Source of the DNA: Ruminococcus flavefaciens MA2007
GTDB lineage: Bacteria > Bacillota > Clostridia > Oscillospirales > Ruminococcaceae
NCBI RefSeq assembly: GCF_000621845.1
Contig: NZ_KK211354.1
Coordinates: 148,733 to 212,732 of the forward strand
Length of the DNA stretch: 64,000 bases
Direction of reading: 5' to 3'
The notes beneath the pieces are model-generated. The model worked only from the letters and a program-made list of their open reading frames with translations. It ran no database searches and was not told where the DNA came from. The position numbers and the translations under genes are program-made. Numbering within the stretch: the stretch's first letter is position 1; every line of letters begins with the position of its first letter. This document shows, piece by piece, positions 1 to 7,739 of the stretch.

Positions 1-1
1 A

Positions 2-1153
2 ACAGCTGCGGAGACCGAAACAGCTTCTGAGCTGGCTTCGGAGAACGCAGAGGAAGAGCCGAAAATGCCTGAGGATTGGGAGAAAGCTGATATCAGCGAT
101 TACGATTCCAGCCTCACTCTTATAAGCTATGAGCTCGCAACGCCTGAAATGGCGAAGGTGGGCGAACCTGTTGATCCATATGCAGGGCTTTCCGAAGAAG
201 AGCGCAAGGCTCTTGAGGAAACAATTGCCAAGAAAAAGAGCGCGTTGAAAAAAGCAACGCCTACATTATCAAAGAATGCGGCTAAGAGCCGCACCAAAGA
301 GCCTACAGCAGTCGATATCAAAACTTCGGGTGCGGCAGTAGGCGATATACCGCCGTCTCAGGAAGGTCAGAGCGTTGAAGCCAAGCCCGGTGAATTCGCA
401 TTCGTGACATACGGTTGGGGACACGGCGTCGGTATGAGCCAGAACGGCGCAAACTTCTATGCAAGCTGCGCAGGCTGGACATATCAGGATATCCTGTACC
501 ACTATTATCCTGGTACAGAACTTATGAATACAGGAATGACCGATGAGGAGGAGCTGACGATCGCTCATGAGCCCGCAGGCGATACCCTCAAGGTCGTATC
601 TGAGATAGTTAACCGCGAGGTTGGCGGTAGCTTCGCATATGAAGCTATCAAGGCCCAGGCAGTTGCAGTATATACTTATATAAAGTATAACGGCGACGAT
701 TCAAAGGACCTGAGAGGCAAGGCCGATCCTCCGCAGATAGTCATCGACGCCTGCAATGAGGTCCTCGGCGAGGCTCTTTACTATGAAGGCGATTATGCGC
801 TGACAGTATTCTCCGCTTCAAGCGGCGGCTGCTCCGCAAATTGCTATGACGTATTCTATGAGGATCGTCCGTACCTCAGAAGCGTTCCAAGCGACTATGA
901 CGCCGCTTACGATCCGCACTGGGGAACAGTTACATATATGACTGCTGACGCGGTGAAGAAAAAGCTTGAAGCAGCTTACCACATCACCCTCTCAGATGAT
1001 CCCGCAAACTGGATACAGCCCGTTTACTCAGAGGAGACAGGCTACGTTACTTCTGTAAACATAGACGGACAGACAACTGCGAAGGGCTATCCCTTCTCAA
1101 TGATGATGGGACTTAAATCATCGAAATTCAATCTGACATATACATATGATTGA
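2..1153 (+). CDS. SpoIID/LytB-domain protein, 5' truncated by window edge, domain order permuted
   Basis: The reading frame is open to the left edge, so this is the C-terminal part of a longer protein; the ATG at 65 is probably internal. SpoIID/LytB-family proteins act on peptidoglycan (SpoIID is a lytic transglycosylase). Two family signatures are clear. The block GWGHGVGMSQ followed by a YYPGTEL-like end lies near residues 117-153 counted from the ATG at 65. The block EAIKAQAVAVYTY with an upstream Glu (NREVGG), then SASSGG and YLRSVPSDYD, lies near 190-290. In the usual family the GHGVGMSQ block comes last; here it comes first, and the protein ends at the LKSSKFNL strand that normally precedes it. 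A charged Lys/Ala/Thr-rich stretch comes before the domain, consistent with an exported linker. It sits upstream of the dcw cluster but has its own terminator. Confidence 0.8.
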   Translation, partial: TAAETETASELASENAEEEPKMPEDWEKADISDYDSSLTLISYELATPEMAKVGEPVDPYAGLSEEERKALEETIAKKKSALKKATPTLSKNAAKSRTKEPTAVDIKTSGAAVGDIPPSQEGQSVEAKPGEFAFVTYGWGHGVGMSQNGANFYASCAGWTYQDILYHYYPGTELMNTGMTDEEELTIAHEPAGDTLKVVSEIVNREVGGSFAYEAIKAQAVAVYTYIKYNGDDSKDLRGKADPPQIVIDACNEVLGEALYYEGDYALTVFSASSGGCSANCYDVFYEDRPYLRSVPSDYDAAYDPHWGTVTYMTADAVKKKLEAAYHITLSDDPANWIQPVYSEETGYVTSVNIDGQTTAKGYPFSMMMGLKSSKFNLTYTYD

Positions 1154-1189
1154 TACGGCTTAAAGCCGAATGATACAAGGAACAAAAGG

Positions 1190-1247
1190 AATAAGTCTTT
1201 GGATAGTGGGGCACAGTCTCATTATATCCGAAGGCTTATTTCTCCTT
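1190..1247 (+). terminator. Intrinsic terminator after the SpoIID-like gene
   Basis: The arm AATAAGTCTTTGGATA (1190-1205) is complementary with few mismatches to TATCCGAAGGCTTATT, followed by TCTCCTTTTG. It separates the SpoIID-like gene from the mraZ promoter region. Confidence 0.7.
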
Positions 1248-1249
1248 TT

Positions 1250-1317
1250 GGGTGAAAAAAGGTGGAGCCGTGAGGTGAAAAAAACTGTTTTTGACCTTGA
1301 AAGGTGAAGAAAGGTGA
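1250..1317 (+). promoter_or_regulatory. Upstream cluster of MraZ-box-like GGTG repeats
   Basis: GGTGAA-type repeats start at about 1251, 1261, 1274, 1303 and 1313. Two pairs are spaced exactly 10 bp, one helical turn. MraZ proteins are known to bind short G-rich direct repeats at a fixed helical-turn-like spacing upstream of mraZ. This cluster lies about 150-200 bp upstream of the recognisable promoter, so it may be a second, distal operator. The remaining sequence between 1318 and 1440 is A/T-rich with no gene. Confidence 0.55.
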
Positions 1318-1444
1318 AAACTTTAAAAATAATTTAACAAAGATAAAAACGTTTGTTTCGTTTCTCTTTAAACAATGGTTAATGATTAAACAAAATCCAT
1401 AAAAAATAGCCTTTTTTGTGGAGTAATATTGGAAATACCCACCA

Positions 1445-1530
1445 TTGACCTTATCTCTAAATAATGATAAAATATGTTTAGGGTGAAAAAAGGTGATTGG
1501 ATGTGAAATTTTCCAAATTAGGGTGAATCA
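1445..1530 (+). promoter_or_regulatory. mraZ promoter with overlapping MraZ boxes
   Basis: TTGACC (1445-1450) and TAAAAT (1468-1473) are separated by 17 bp, a good sigma-A promoter. Immediately downstream, 10-bp units GGGTGAAAAA (1481), AGGTGATTGG (1491) and ATGTGAAATT (1501), then GGGTGAATCA (1521, still in phase), cover the start site and early leader. This is the arrangement expected for autorepression of the dcw operon by MraZ. Confidence 0.7.
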
Positions 1531-1565
1531 TTCCTAAGGTTAAAGAGAAAGCGAGGCGAAATTCT

Positions 1566-1997
1566 ATGGCAGATCTGTTATGCGGTACATATTACCCAAG
1601 TATAGATCAGAAGGGCCGTATGAGTTTCCCGACTAAGCTCCGAGACGTACTTGGTGCTGAGTTTTTCCTTTGCCAGGGACATGATGACGCCTATATCGCC
1701 GTTTACTCGCCGCAAGCATTCCAGGATTACTGCGAAAAGCTTAATTCTATTAAAGGTAAGAATGGTTCTGACATTAGACGTAAGCTTCTTGCAGGTGCTG
1801 ATAAGCAGGTCCCCGACAAACAGGGACGTATCTTTATCACACAGCAGCTCAGAGATCATGCCGGTATAACTGACGAAGTCGTTGTTATCGGCGCTAATAA
1901 CAGAGCTGAGATCTGGAATAAGTCCAAGTGGGAAGAATTCAACAGCAGTATCACTCAGGACGAGATCAACGATGCTCTTGCTGACCTCGTTATCTGA
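1566..1997 (+). CDS. mraZ: Transcriptional regulator MraZ
   Basis: A 143-residue protein, the usual MraZ length, first gene of the dcw cluster. MraZ forms a ring of two AbrB-like folds per subunit and binds repeats at its own promoter. The two family repeats are visible: an N-terminal half with DQKGRMSFPTKLRD (about residues 14-27) and a second half with DKQGRIFITQQLRD (about 80-93), each a DxKGRxxxPxxLR signature. A purine-rich GAGGCG lies about 8 bases before the ATG. The operon promoter just upstream carries 10-bp-spaced GGTG boxes, so autoregulation is likely. rsmH follows after about 58 bases, the standard neighbour. Confidence 0.95.
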   Translation: MADLLCGTYYPSIDQKGRMSFPTKLRDVLGAEFFLCQGHDDAYIAVYSPQAFQDYCEKLNSIKGKNGSDIRRKLLAGADKQVPDKQGRIFITQQLRDHAGITDEVVVIGANNRAEIWNKSKWEEFNSSITQDEINDALADLVI

Positions 1998-2055
1998 TAC
2001 AGACGTTTTTGTCTTTGTTGCCGATCAGTTTCGGAAATAAGGAGAGTTTTGCTTG

Positions 2056-2997
2056 ATGGAATTTACCCATATACCTGTAATGCTTGAGGAATGTATTGAA
2101 GGGCTTAACATTCGTCCCGACGGTATCTATGTTGACGGTACTGCGGGCGGTGCAGGTCACTCCTCTGCAATCGCCTCTCATTTGAATGAAAATGGAAGGC
2201 TCATCGCTCTTGACAGAGATCCCGACGCAGTTGCTGTTGCAACAGAGCGCCTGTCGGTCTACAAGAATGCAATGGTAGTTCACAGGAACTATTCAGAGAT
2301 AAGAGCGGTCCTCGATGAACTTGATATAGACTATGCCGACGGTATCCTTATGGACCTTGGCGTTTCGTCATTTCAGCTCGATGAGGGAAGCAGAGGTTTC
2401 TCGTACCACTCCGACGCTCCGCTCGATATGAGAATGAGCAAGGAGGGAATGAGCGCTGCCGATGTGGTCAATACTTATTCCGAGCAGGAACTGGCAAGGA
2501 TAATATTTGAGTACGGGGAAGAAAAATTCTCCCGAAAAATAGCCTCAAATATAATCCGTGCAAGAGAAAGCTCGCCGATAATGACTACTACTCAGCTGGC
2601 AGACATCATCAGAGAAAGCGTTCCCCAGAAGGCGAGACGTGAAAAGAACCCATGCAAAAAGACCTTTCAGGCAATAAGAATTGCAGTCAACGGAGAATTT
2701 GAGCACCTTGAAAAAGGGCTCGACGACGCATTCCACAGTCTGAGGGCAGGCGGACGCCTTGCAGTAATAACCTTCCATTCCCTCGAAGACAGAATAGTAA
2801 AGAAAAAATTCGCGGAATGGTGCAAAGGCTGCATTTGTCCACCGGATTTTCCCCAGTGTGTATGCGGACACAAGCCGCAGGGAAAACTTGTAAACAGAAA
2901 GCCGTTAGAGGCTAAAGAAAAGGAACTCGAAAGAAACAACAGAAGCAGAAGCGCGAAGCTCAGAATAATAGAAAGGAGTGCGGAAAGCAATGGCTGA
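2056..2997 (+). CDS. rsmH: 16S rRNA (cytosine-1402-N4)-methyltransferase
   Basis: About 313 residues, normal for RsmH (MraW), which methylates N4 of C1402 in the 16S rRNA P site using SAM. Visible motifs are HIPVMLEE at the N-terminus, the SAM-binding VDGTAGGAGHS (about residues 27-37), DRDPDAV, MDLGVSSFQLD (about 99-109), QAIRIAVN and VITFHSLEDR near the C-terminal third, all diagnostic of the family. AAGGAG lies upstream at 2039-2044; a TTG at 2053 is an alternative start giving one extra residue. The stop overlaps the start of the ftsL-like gene, so the two are translationally coupled. Confidence 0.96.
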   Translation: MEFTHIPVMLEECIEGLNIRPDGIYVDGTAGGAGHSSAIASHLNENGRLIALDRDPDAVAVATERLSVYKNAMVVHRNYSEIRAVLDELDIDYADGILMDLGVSSFQLDEGSRGFSYHSDAPLDMRMSKEGMSAADVVNTYSEQELARIIFEYGEEKFSRKIASNIIRARESSPIMTTTQLADIIRESVPQKARREKNPCKKTFQAIRIAVNGEFEHLEKGLDDAFHSLRAGGRLAVITFHSLEDRIVKKKFAEWCKGCICPPDFPQCVCGHKPQGKLVNRKPLEAKEKELERNNRSRSAKLRIIERSAESNG

Positions 2998-3490
2998 AAA
3001 CACTGTACGCTATTATATGGATGAAAGCTATGACGATGCCGATTCGGACGAGATGACCGAAGCAGGTGACGCTATGCAGAATGACTCTGAGCAGAAGCCC
3101 GAGATACAGATGAGAAAGACCGAAGCCCGAAGCGGTTCGGTTTTCAAGATAATATGTGTATCACTGTTAGCTGCCGCGCTGCTGGGCTCGGTTATCTATT
3201 CTCTTGACAAGAGAAATACGGCATACAACAAGGTGTCGGCTCTTCAGGAGAAGCTTGATAGCGTCGCAGCCGAAAATGTAAGACTCCAGTCTGAACTTGA
3301 CGGAAAAATGTCGGCTAAGAGCATAGAGGAATATGCAAAGTCGATAGGAATGGAAAAGATAGATTCCACACAGATAAAATACATCCAGATTCAGACAGGC
3401 GACGTCGTTACTATTCCAGAGCAGGAAAAAGGCATAATTGCGAAAATAAAGTCCTTTTTCGATAAATGCGTGGAATATTTCAGAGGGTAG
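2990..3490 (+). CDS. ftsL: FtsL-like septum protein (bitopic, coiled coil)
   Basis: A 166-residue protein at the ftsL position, between rsmH and the class B PBP. It has a charged acidic cytoplasmic N-terminus (about 45 residues), one transmembrane segment near residues 49-67, then a heptad-like helix (VSALQEKLDSVAAENVRLQS) and a short tail. This layout fits FtsL/DivIC-type divisome proteins, which scaffold FtsW and the transpeptidase; sequence conservation in that family is too low to be certain. The ATG at 2990 overlaps the rsmH stop, with AAAGGAG at 2972-2978. An upstream GTG at 2978 lies on the ribosome-binding site itself and is unlikely. The tail is basic/aromatic. Confidence 0.75.
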   Translation: MAENTVRYYMDESYDDADSDEMTEAGDAMQNDSEQKPEIQMRKTEARSGSVFKIICVSLLAAALLGSVIYSLDKRNTAYNKVSALQEKLDSVAAENVRLQSELDGKMSAKSIEEYAKSIGMEKIDSTQIKYIQIQTGDVVTIPEQEKGIIAKIKSFFDKCVEYFRG

Positions 3491-3508
3491 TACCAATATA
3501 TATATAAC

Positions 3509-3773
3509 AAAAGGGCTGCCCGCATAATTAATGAATACTATCGGCAACGAAAAAATATATATTAATGCCGAGGTCATATGTAGAACACGGAGATACAGCG
3601 GGTGATCGGAATATCGGATGTGCAGTTCCCGGGCTCTGGGCGAAATAGGGCTCGGGGACGGTATGTCCACGCTTGAATAGCGATAAATCCTTCGTCGTAT
3701 CAAAACAAAAGGACATCCTGAAAAGATAAATAAGATGTTCAGAGGCGGGGCACATTACAACCCTGCCCTTTTT
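3509..3773 (+). ncRNA. Structured leader/attenuator between ftsL and the PBP gene
   Basis: This 290-base gap holds no credible ORF but several stable hairpins: UCGGCA/UGCCGA (3541-3546 with 3566-3571), a long GC-rich helix from CCCGGGCUC at 3628 to about 3656 with an 11-base loop, CGCU/AGCG (3670-3682), GGACAUC/GAUGUUC (3711-3717 with 3734-3740), and an intrinsic terminator (3744-3773). I find no good promoter just upstream, so it is more likely a transcribed leader that can stop readthrough into the PBP-murE-mraY genes than an independent RNA. It matches no riboswitch or housekeeping RNA that I can recognise. Confidence 0.55.
3744..3773 (+). terminator. Intrinsic terminator inside the dcw cluster
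   Basis: GGCGGGG (3744-3750) pairs with CCCTGCC (3761-3767) around a 10-base loop and is followed by CTTTTT. It lies 36 bases before the PBP start, as an attenuator would. Confidence 0.75.
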
Positions 3774-3808
3774 ATTTATATAAATTGTCACGGAAAGGAA
3801 GTTTCTCA

Positions 3809-6202
3809 GTGATAAATACAAATCCCTCAAATGCAATGAGGTTCAGATCAAAGATAGTTATGACTGCCGCTTTCAGTGTGCTTTTTGCGGCTGTAGCAGG
3901 CAATTTTTTCAAAATATCAGTTCTTGACAACAAGAAATATCAGAATATGGCTAACGACCAGCACTTCGGTTCGGTAAGCATATCAGCCCACAGAGGCTCT
4001 ATCTACGACTCAAAGGGCGTTGCTTTTGCCAAGAGCGCTACGGTTTATAAGATATTCATAGATCCCAAGAGCTTCAAGGAGGACCTTGAAAGACTGGAAA
4101 AGCTTATAAACAAGCGTACAGTGGATATAGCCAACGGCACATATACTCCCGTTCTTGATGAGGCAGGCAACGACAAGAATAAGCTCCCTGCGTCCATTGA
4201 CGAATTCAAGAACGACGCAGTGACCTTCCTCTCGGTAAAGCTTGGCATAACTCCTGAGGAGATAACAAAGGCTATGGATCAGGACACCCAGTATATCGTT
4301 CTTCAGGAACAGGTTGAAAAGCCTATCGCTGACGAGATAGACAATTACTTCAACGAGTGGGGCTTTGTTTCCATAAGAAACGAGGAAGACACAAAGCGCT
4401 ATTATCCGCAGAAGGACCTTGCCGCTTCTGTTATCGGCTTTACTAACGGAAACGTTGCTTACGGTATCGAGTCTTCTTATGATAAGTATCTCTCTGGTGT
4501 TGACGGCAGGACCATATCCGCTGTGGACTCAAACGGAAATGCTCTCCCTTACAGATATTCCAAGACCTTTGAGCCCAAGGAGGGCAACGACGTATACCTT
4601 ACTATAGACAGAGAGATACAGTATATACTTGAAAAGAACTTAGAGGAAATGGTAAGGACTCATTACGTCAAGAACCGTGCCTGCGCTATCCTTATGGATC
4701 CGAAAACAGGCGCTGTTTACGGTATGGCTACATATCCTACCTTTGATCTCAACGAGCCGTTCAAGATATCGGATCAGACTATATTCAATAAGATATTCGC
4801 AGAAAAGAATATCACCGATCCTACGGAAAAGGATTTCAAGGAATATACTCCCGAAGCCAGAGAGCGTATGTGGAAGAATAAGTGCATAACAGAGACCTAT
4901 GAGCCCGGTTCTGTATACAAGGTCATTACAAGCTCTGCGGCTATCGAGGAGAATGTCATAGATATCGAGCATGACAGCTTCTACTGCGAGGGCTTCAAGA
5001 AATTTGAAGGTCATAAGGCTAATATCGACTGCTGGAAGCTTCCTCCCGGTCATGGTATGCAGACATTTCAGGAGGCTCTTACAAACTCCTGCAACCCTGC
5101 TTTCATGGATATCGGCGCAAAGCTGGGCAAGGATAAATTCTGCTATTACTTTGACGCATTCGGCTTCAGAGAGCCTACAGGAATAGACCTTCCTGCCGAG
5201 GTAGGCGGCAACAATATCAGCGCTGATAAAATGTCTCCTGTCGATCTTGCAGTTAGTGCTTTCGGACAGTGCGAGACTATCACTCCTATGGAAATGATAA
5301 CAGCCTGCTGTGCTTCAATAAACGGCGGATATCTGCTGAAGCCTTATGTAGTTGACAAGGTAGTCGACAGCGACGGAAACATCGTTTTCAAAAACGAGCG
5401 TACCGTTAGGAGACAGGTAATATCCGAGGATACCTCCGCTAAGATGAGGAACGCTCTCTACAACGTTGTAGTCGGAAACGGCGCAGGCAACGTTAATATC
5501 AAGGGCTATGCTATCGGCGGCAAATCTGGTACATCTCAGCGACTCAGCGAGACCTCCCGTTACGAGGAGATAAAGGAGCAGGAGGACGCTGCTTTGCAGG
5601 AATACGGCGCTTCGTATGTGTGCTTTACTCCTGCGGACGATCCCGAACTGATACTTCTGGTACTGGCGGATATGCCTGACAAGAACGGCGACCTCTACTA
5701 CGGAAGCAAGTGTGCTGTGCCTACTGCAAGAGAGATACTCACAGAGGTACTCCCGTATCTCGGCAAGAGCCCTGAGTACAATGAGCAGGAGCTCAAGAAT
5801 CTTGACGTCAAGGTTCCGCTTCTCAAGGGCGCAAGCATTGACGACGCGATAAAGACTCTTGACGGCATGGGTGTTAAGTATGAGAAGATAGGCAACGGCA
5901 TCGAGGTAGTCGAACAGTCTCCGCTGACAGGAAAGGCTATAGCCAAGGACGGCTGTGTATACCTGTATACCGAAAAGGTGAACTATGCGGATACTCTGGT
6001 GACAGTTCCTTATCTGTACGGCTGCTCGCCAAGCGTTGCAAACCAGATAATCAACGACAGCGGTCTGAACTATACCACAAAGGGCGCTTCTATCGAGCGT
6101 GACGGCGCTACGGTAAACAGCCAGTCCATTCAGGAGGGCAAACAGGTTCCGAGAGGTACTACCATAGAGCTTGAATTCATGGTAAACGAGATGAGCGACT
6201 GA
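3809..6202 (+). CDS. Class B penicillin-binding protein (FtsI/SpoVD type) with two PASTA domains
   Basis: About 797 residues from a GTG start at 3809, chosen because AAAGGAAG lies 7 bases upstream; the TTG at 3785 lies before that site. This is a septal DD-transpeptidase that cross-links peptidoglycan outside the membrane. There is one N-terminal transmembrane segment (about residues 15-35), a PBP dimerisation domain starting at the AHRGSIYD motif, and a transpeptidase domain with SVYK (active Ser near 368), SCN (near 427) and KSGT (near 572). Two C-terminal PASTA-like repeats (from about 665 and 730) end with EQSPLTG- and QEGKQVPRG-like motifs. Its place in the dcw cluster suggests the vegetative FtsI role, while two PASTA repeats also fit SpoVD-type proteins, so the symbol is left open. 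Confidence 0.92.
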   Translation: MINTNPSNAMRFRSKIVMTAAFSVLFAAVAGNFFKISVLDNKKYQNMANDQHFGSVSISAHRGSIYDSKGVAFAKSATVYKIFIDPKSFKEDLERLEKLINKRTVDIANGTYTPVLDEAGNDKNKLPASIDEFKNDAVTFLSVKLGITPEEITKAMDQDTQYIVLQEQVEKPIADEIDNYFNEWGFVSIRNEEDTKRYYPQKDLAASVIGFTNGNVAYGIESSYDKYLSGVDGRTISAVDSNGNALPYRYSKTFEPKEGNDVYLTIDREIQYILEKNLEEMVRTHYVKNRACAILMDPKTGAVYGMATYPTFDLNEPFKISDQTIFNKIFAEKNITDPTEKDFKEYTPEARERMWKNKCITETYEPGSVYKVITSSAAIEENVIDIEHDSFYCEGFKKFEGHKANIDCWKLPPGHGMQTFQEALTNSCNPAFMDIGAKLGKDKFCYYFDAFGFREPTGIDLPAEVGGNNISADKMSPVDLAVSAFGQCETITPMEMITACCASINGGYLLKPYVVDKVVDSDGNIVFKNERTVRRQVISEDTSAKMRNALYNVVVGNGAGNVNIKGYAIGGKSGTSQRLSETSRYEEIKEQEDAALQEYGASYVCFTPADDPELILLVLADMPDKNGDLYYGSKCAVPTAREILTEVLPYLGKSPEYNEQELKNLDVKVPLLKGASIDDAIKTLDGMGVKYEKIGNGIEVVEQSPLTGKAIAKDGCVYLYTEKVNYADTLVTVPYLYGCSPSVANQIINDSGLNYTTKGASIERDGATVNSQSIQEGKQVPRGTTIELEFMVNEMSD

Positions 6203-6274
6203 TTTATTCAGCCAAAAAACTATTACAGATAAAATAAATATTACTGAACAAAAGAAAGACAGGAGGCAGACACA

Positions 6275-7714
6275 ATGAAATTATGCGATCTTATCGAAAA
6301 CAACGCCGTTACTGCTATAGGCGATACCGAGATAAGCTCAGTTACCGACGACACACGCAAGGTCACCGAGGGAAGCCTCTTTGTCTGCGTGAAGGGCGGC
6401 AGCTTCGACGGACACACAGCAGCTAAAGAAATGCTGGAAAAGGGCGCGGCGGCTGTAGTCTGTGAGCGCGACCTCGGGCTGGGAGACAGGCAGATAATCA
6501 CAGAGAACTCCCGAAAGCTATACGGTCAGATATGCTCGGCATGGTTCGGTCACCCCGAGCGCAAAATGAAAATGATAGGCGTTACGGGAACTAACGGAAA
6601 AACTACTATCACCAATGTAATAAAGCATATCCTTATGAAGAACGGGCATAAAACAGGGCTCGTCGGAACGATACAGAACGAAATAGGAGATGAGATACTC
6701 CACACTGACAACACAACTCCGATGGCGTATGATTTCATGGGGCTGCTGGCAAAGATGGCAGATGCGGGATGTGAGTATGTTGTCATGGAGGTCTCCTCCT
6801 TCGGTCTGTGTCAGTACAGGATAGGCTCCTCATATTTCGATGTGGCTGTGTTCACAAATCTCACTCAGGATCATCTGGACTACCACAAGGATATGGAGGA
6901 CTATTATCAGGCAAAGAAAATGCTCTTTGATATCTGCGACTGCGCTGTCATCAATGCGGACGACGACTACGGCAGACGTCTCTTCGGCGAGGTGAGCTGC
7001 AAGAAGCTGGGCTTCAGCGTCAGAGAGAATGCGGACTTTTATGCCGACGGCATAAAGATAAAGTCCACAGGTTCCAGCTTCTGGTTCTGCAACGGCGACA
7101 AGTCACACCTTATCAAGACAAGAATGCCGGGACTTTTCAATGTATCGAACATTACGGCAGCGATCGCTGCCTGCCTCGAAGCAGGTCTGACTATCGAGAA
7201 TATCATACCTGCTGTTGAGGAATACAACGGAGTCAAGGGACGGTGTGAGGTGATCCCCACAGGCAGGGACTTTACAGTAATCTGCGACTACGCGCACACT
7301 CCCGACGCTGTGGAGAATATCCTGCGGAGCGTTAAGGAGTACACCGAAAACGACCTTATCTGCCTTTTCGGCTGCGGCGGAAACCGCGACGCGGCTAAGC
7401 GCCCGAAAATGGCTAAGGCTGCGGCGAAATACGCCGACAAGCTCATAGTTACATCGGATAATCCCCGAAATGAAGAGCCCGAAGCTATCATCAAGGATAT
7501 CCTTGCAGGTCTTGAGGGCACAGATGTGAACTATGATGTTGTAGTTGACAGAAAAGAAGCGATTTTTCATGCCTTGAAAATTGCTGAGAAAGGTGATATA
7601 ATAGTACTTGCCGGCAAGGGACATGAGGATTATCAGATACTTGCAGGCATGGAGCACATACACTTCGACGAGCGTGAGATAGTCGCCGAAGGGTTAAAGC
7701 TTCTTGATAAATAA
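6275..7714 (+). CDS. murE: UDP-MurNAc-tripeptide synthetase MurE (meso-DAP type)
   Basis: A 479-residue Mur ligase that adds the third residue to UDP-MurNAc-L-Ala-D-Glu in the cytoplasm. The order is an N-terminal UDP-binding domain with SSVTDDTRKVTEGSLFVC, the ATP-binding GVTGTNGKTT (about residues 104-113), a central domain with MEVSSFGL and FTNLTQDHLDYH, and a C-terminal ligase domain with DYAHTPD and FGCGGNRD. The specificity motif is DNPR (near residue 395), which in this family indicates meso-diaminopimelate rather than lysine. AGGAGG lies about 10 bases before the ATG. The usual next gene, murF, is absent; mraY follows after 25 bases. Confidence 0.96.
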   Translation: MKLCDLIENNAVTAIGDTEISSVTDDTRKVTEGSLFVCVKGGSFDGHTAAKEMLEKGAAAVVCERDLGLGDRQIITENSRKLYGQICSAWFGHPERKMKMIGVTGTNGKTTITNVIKHILMKNGHKTGLVGTIQNEIGDEILHTDNTTPMAYDFMGLLAKMADAGCEYVVMEVSSFGLCQYRIGSSYFDVAVFTNLTQDHLDYHKDMEDYYQAKKMLFDICDCAVINADDDYGRRLFGEVSCKKLGFSVRENADFYADGIKIKSTGSSFWFCNGDKSHLIKTRMPGLFNVSNITAAIAACLEAGLTIENIIPAVEEYNGVKGRCEVIPTGRDFTVICDYAHTPDAVENILRSVKEYTENDLICLFGCGGNRDAAKRPKMAKAAAKYADKLIVTSDNPRNEEPEAIIKDILAGLEGTDVNYDVVVDRKEAIFHALKIAEKGDIIVLAGKGHEDYQILAGMEHIHFDEREIVAEGLKLLDK

Positions 7715-7739
7715 AATAAAACTGGAGTTGTTATTTTAA

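Noticed and set aside
3167..3703. 178-codon minus-strand ORF over ftsL and the leader
   Set aside because: No ribosome-binding site, Tyr/Arg/Ser-rich composition without domain character, and it runs across the structured leader and the real ftsL gene.
3509..3773. RNase P RNA, tmRNA or SRP RNA
   Set aside because: None of the universally conserved core motifs of these RNAs are present; 6S RNA could not be excluded by eye.
7103..7663. 186-codon minus-strand ORF inside murE
   Set aside because: It lies fully antisense to a strongly conserved enzyme, and its sequence is the reverse reading of murE motifs.
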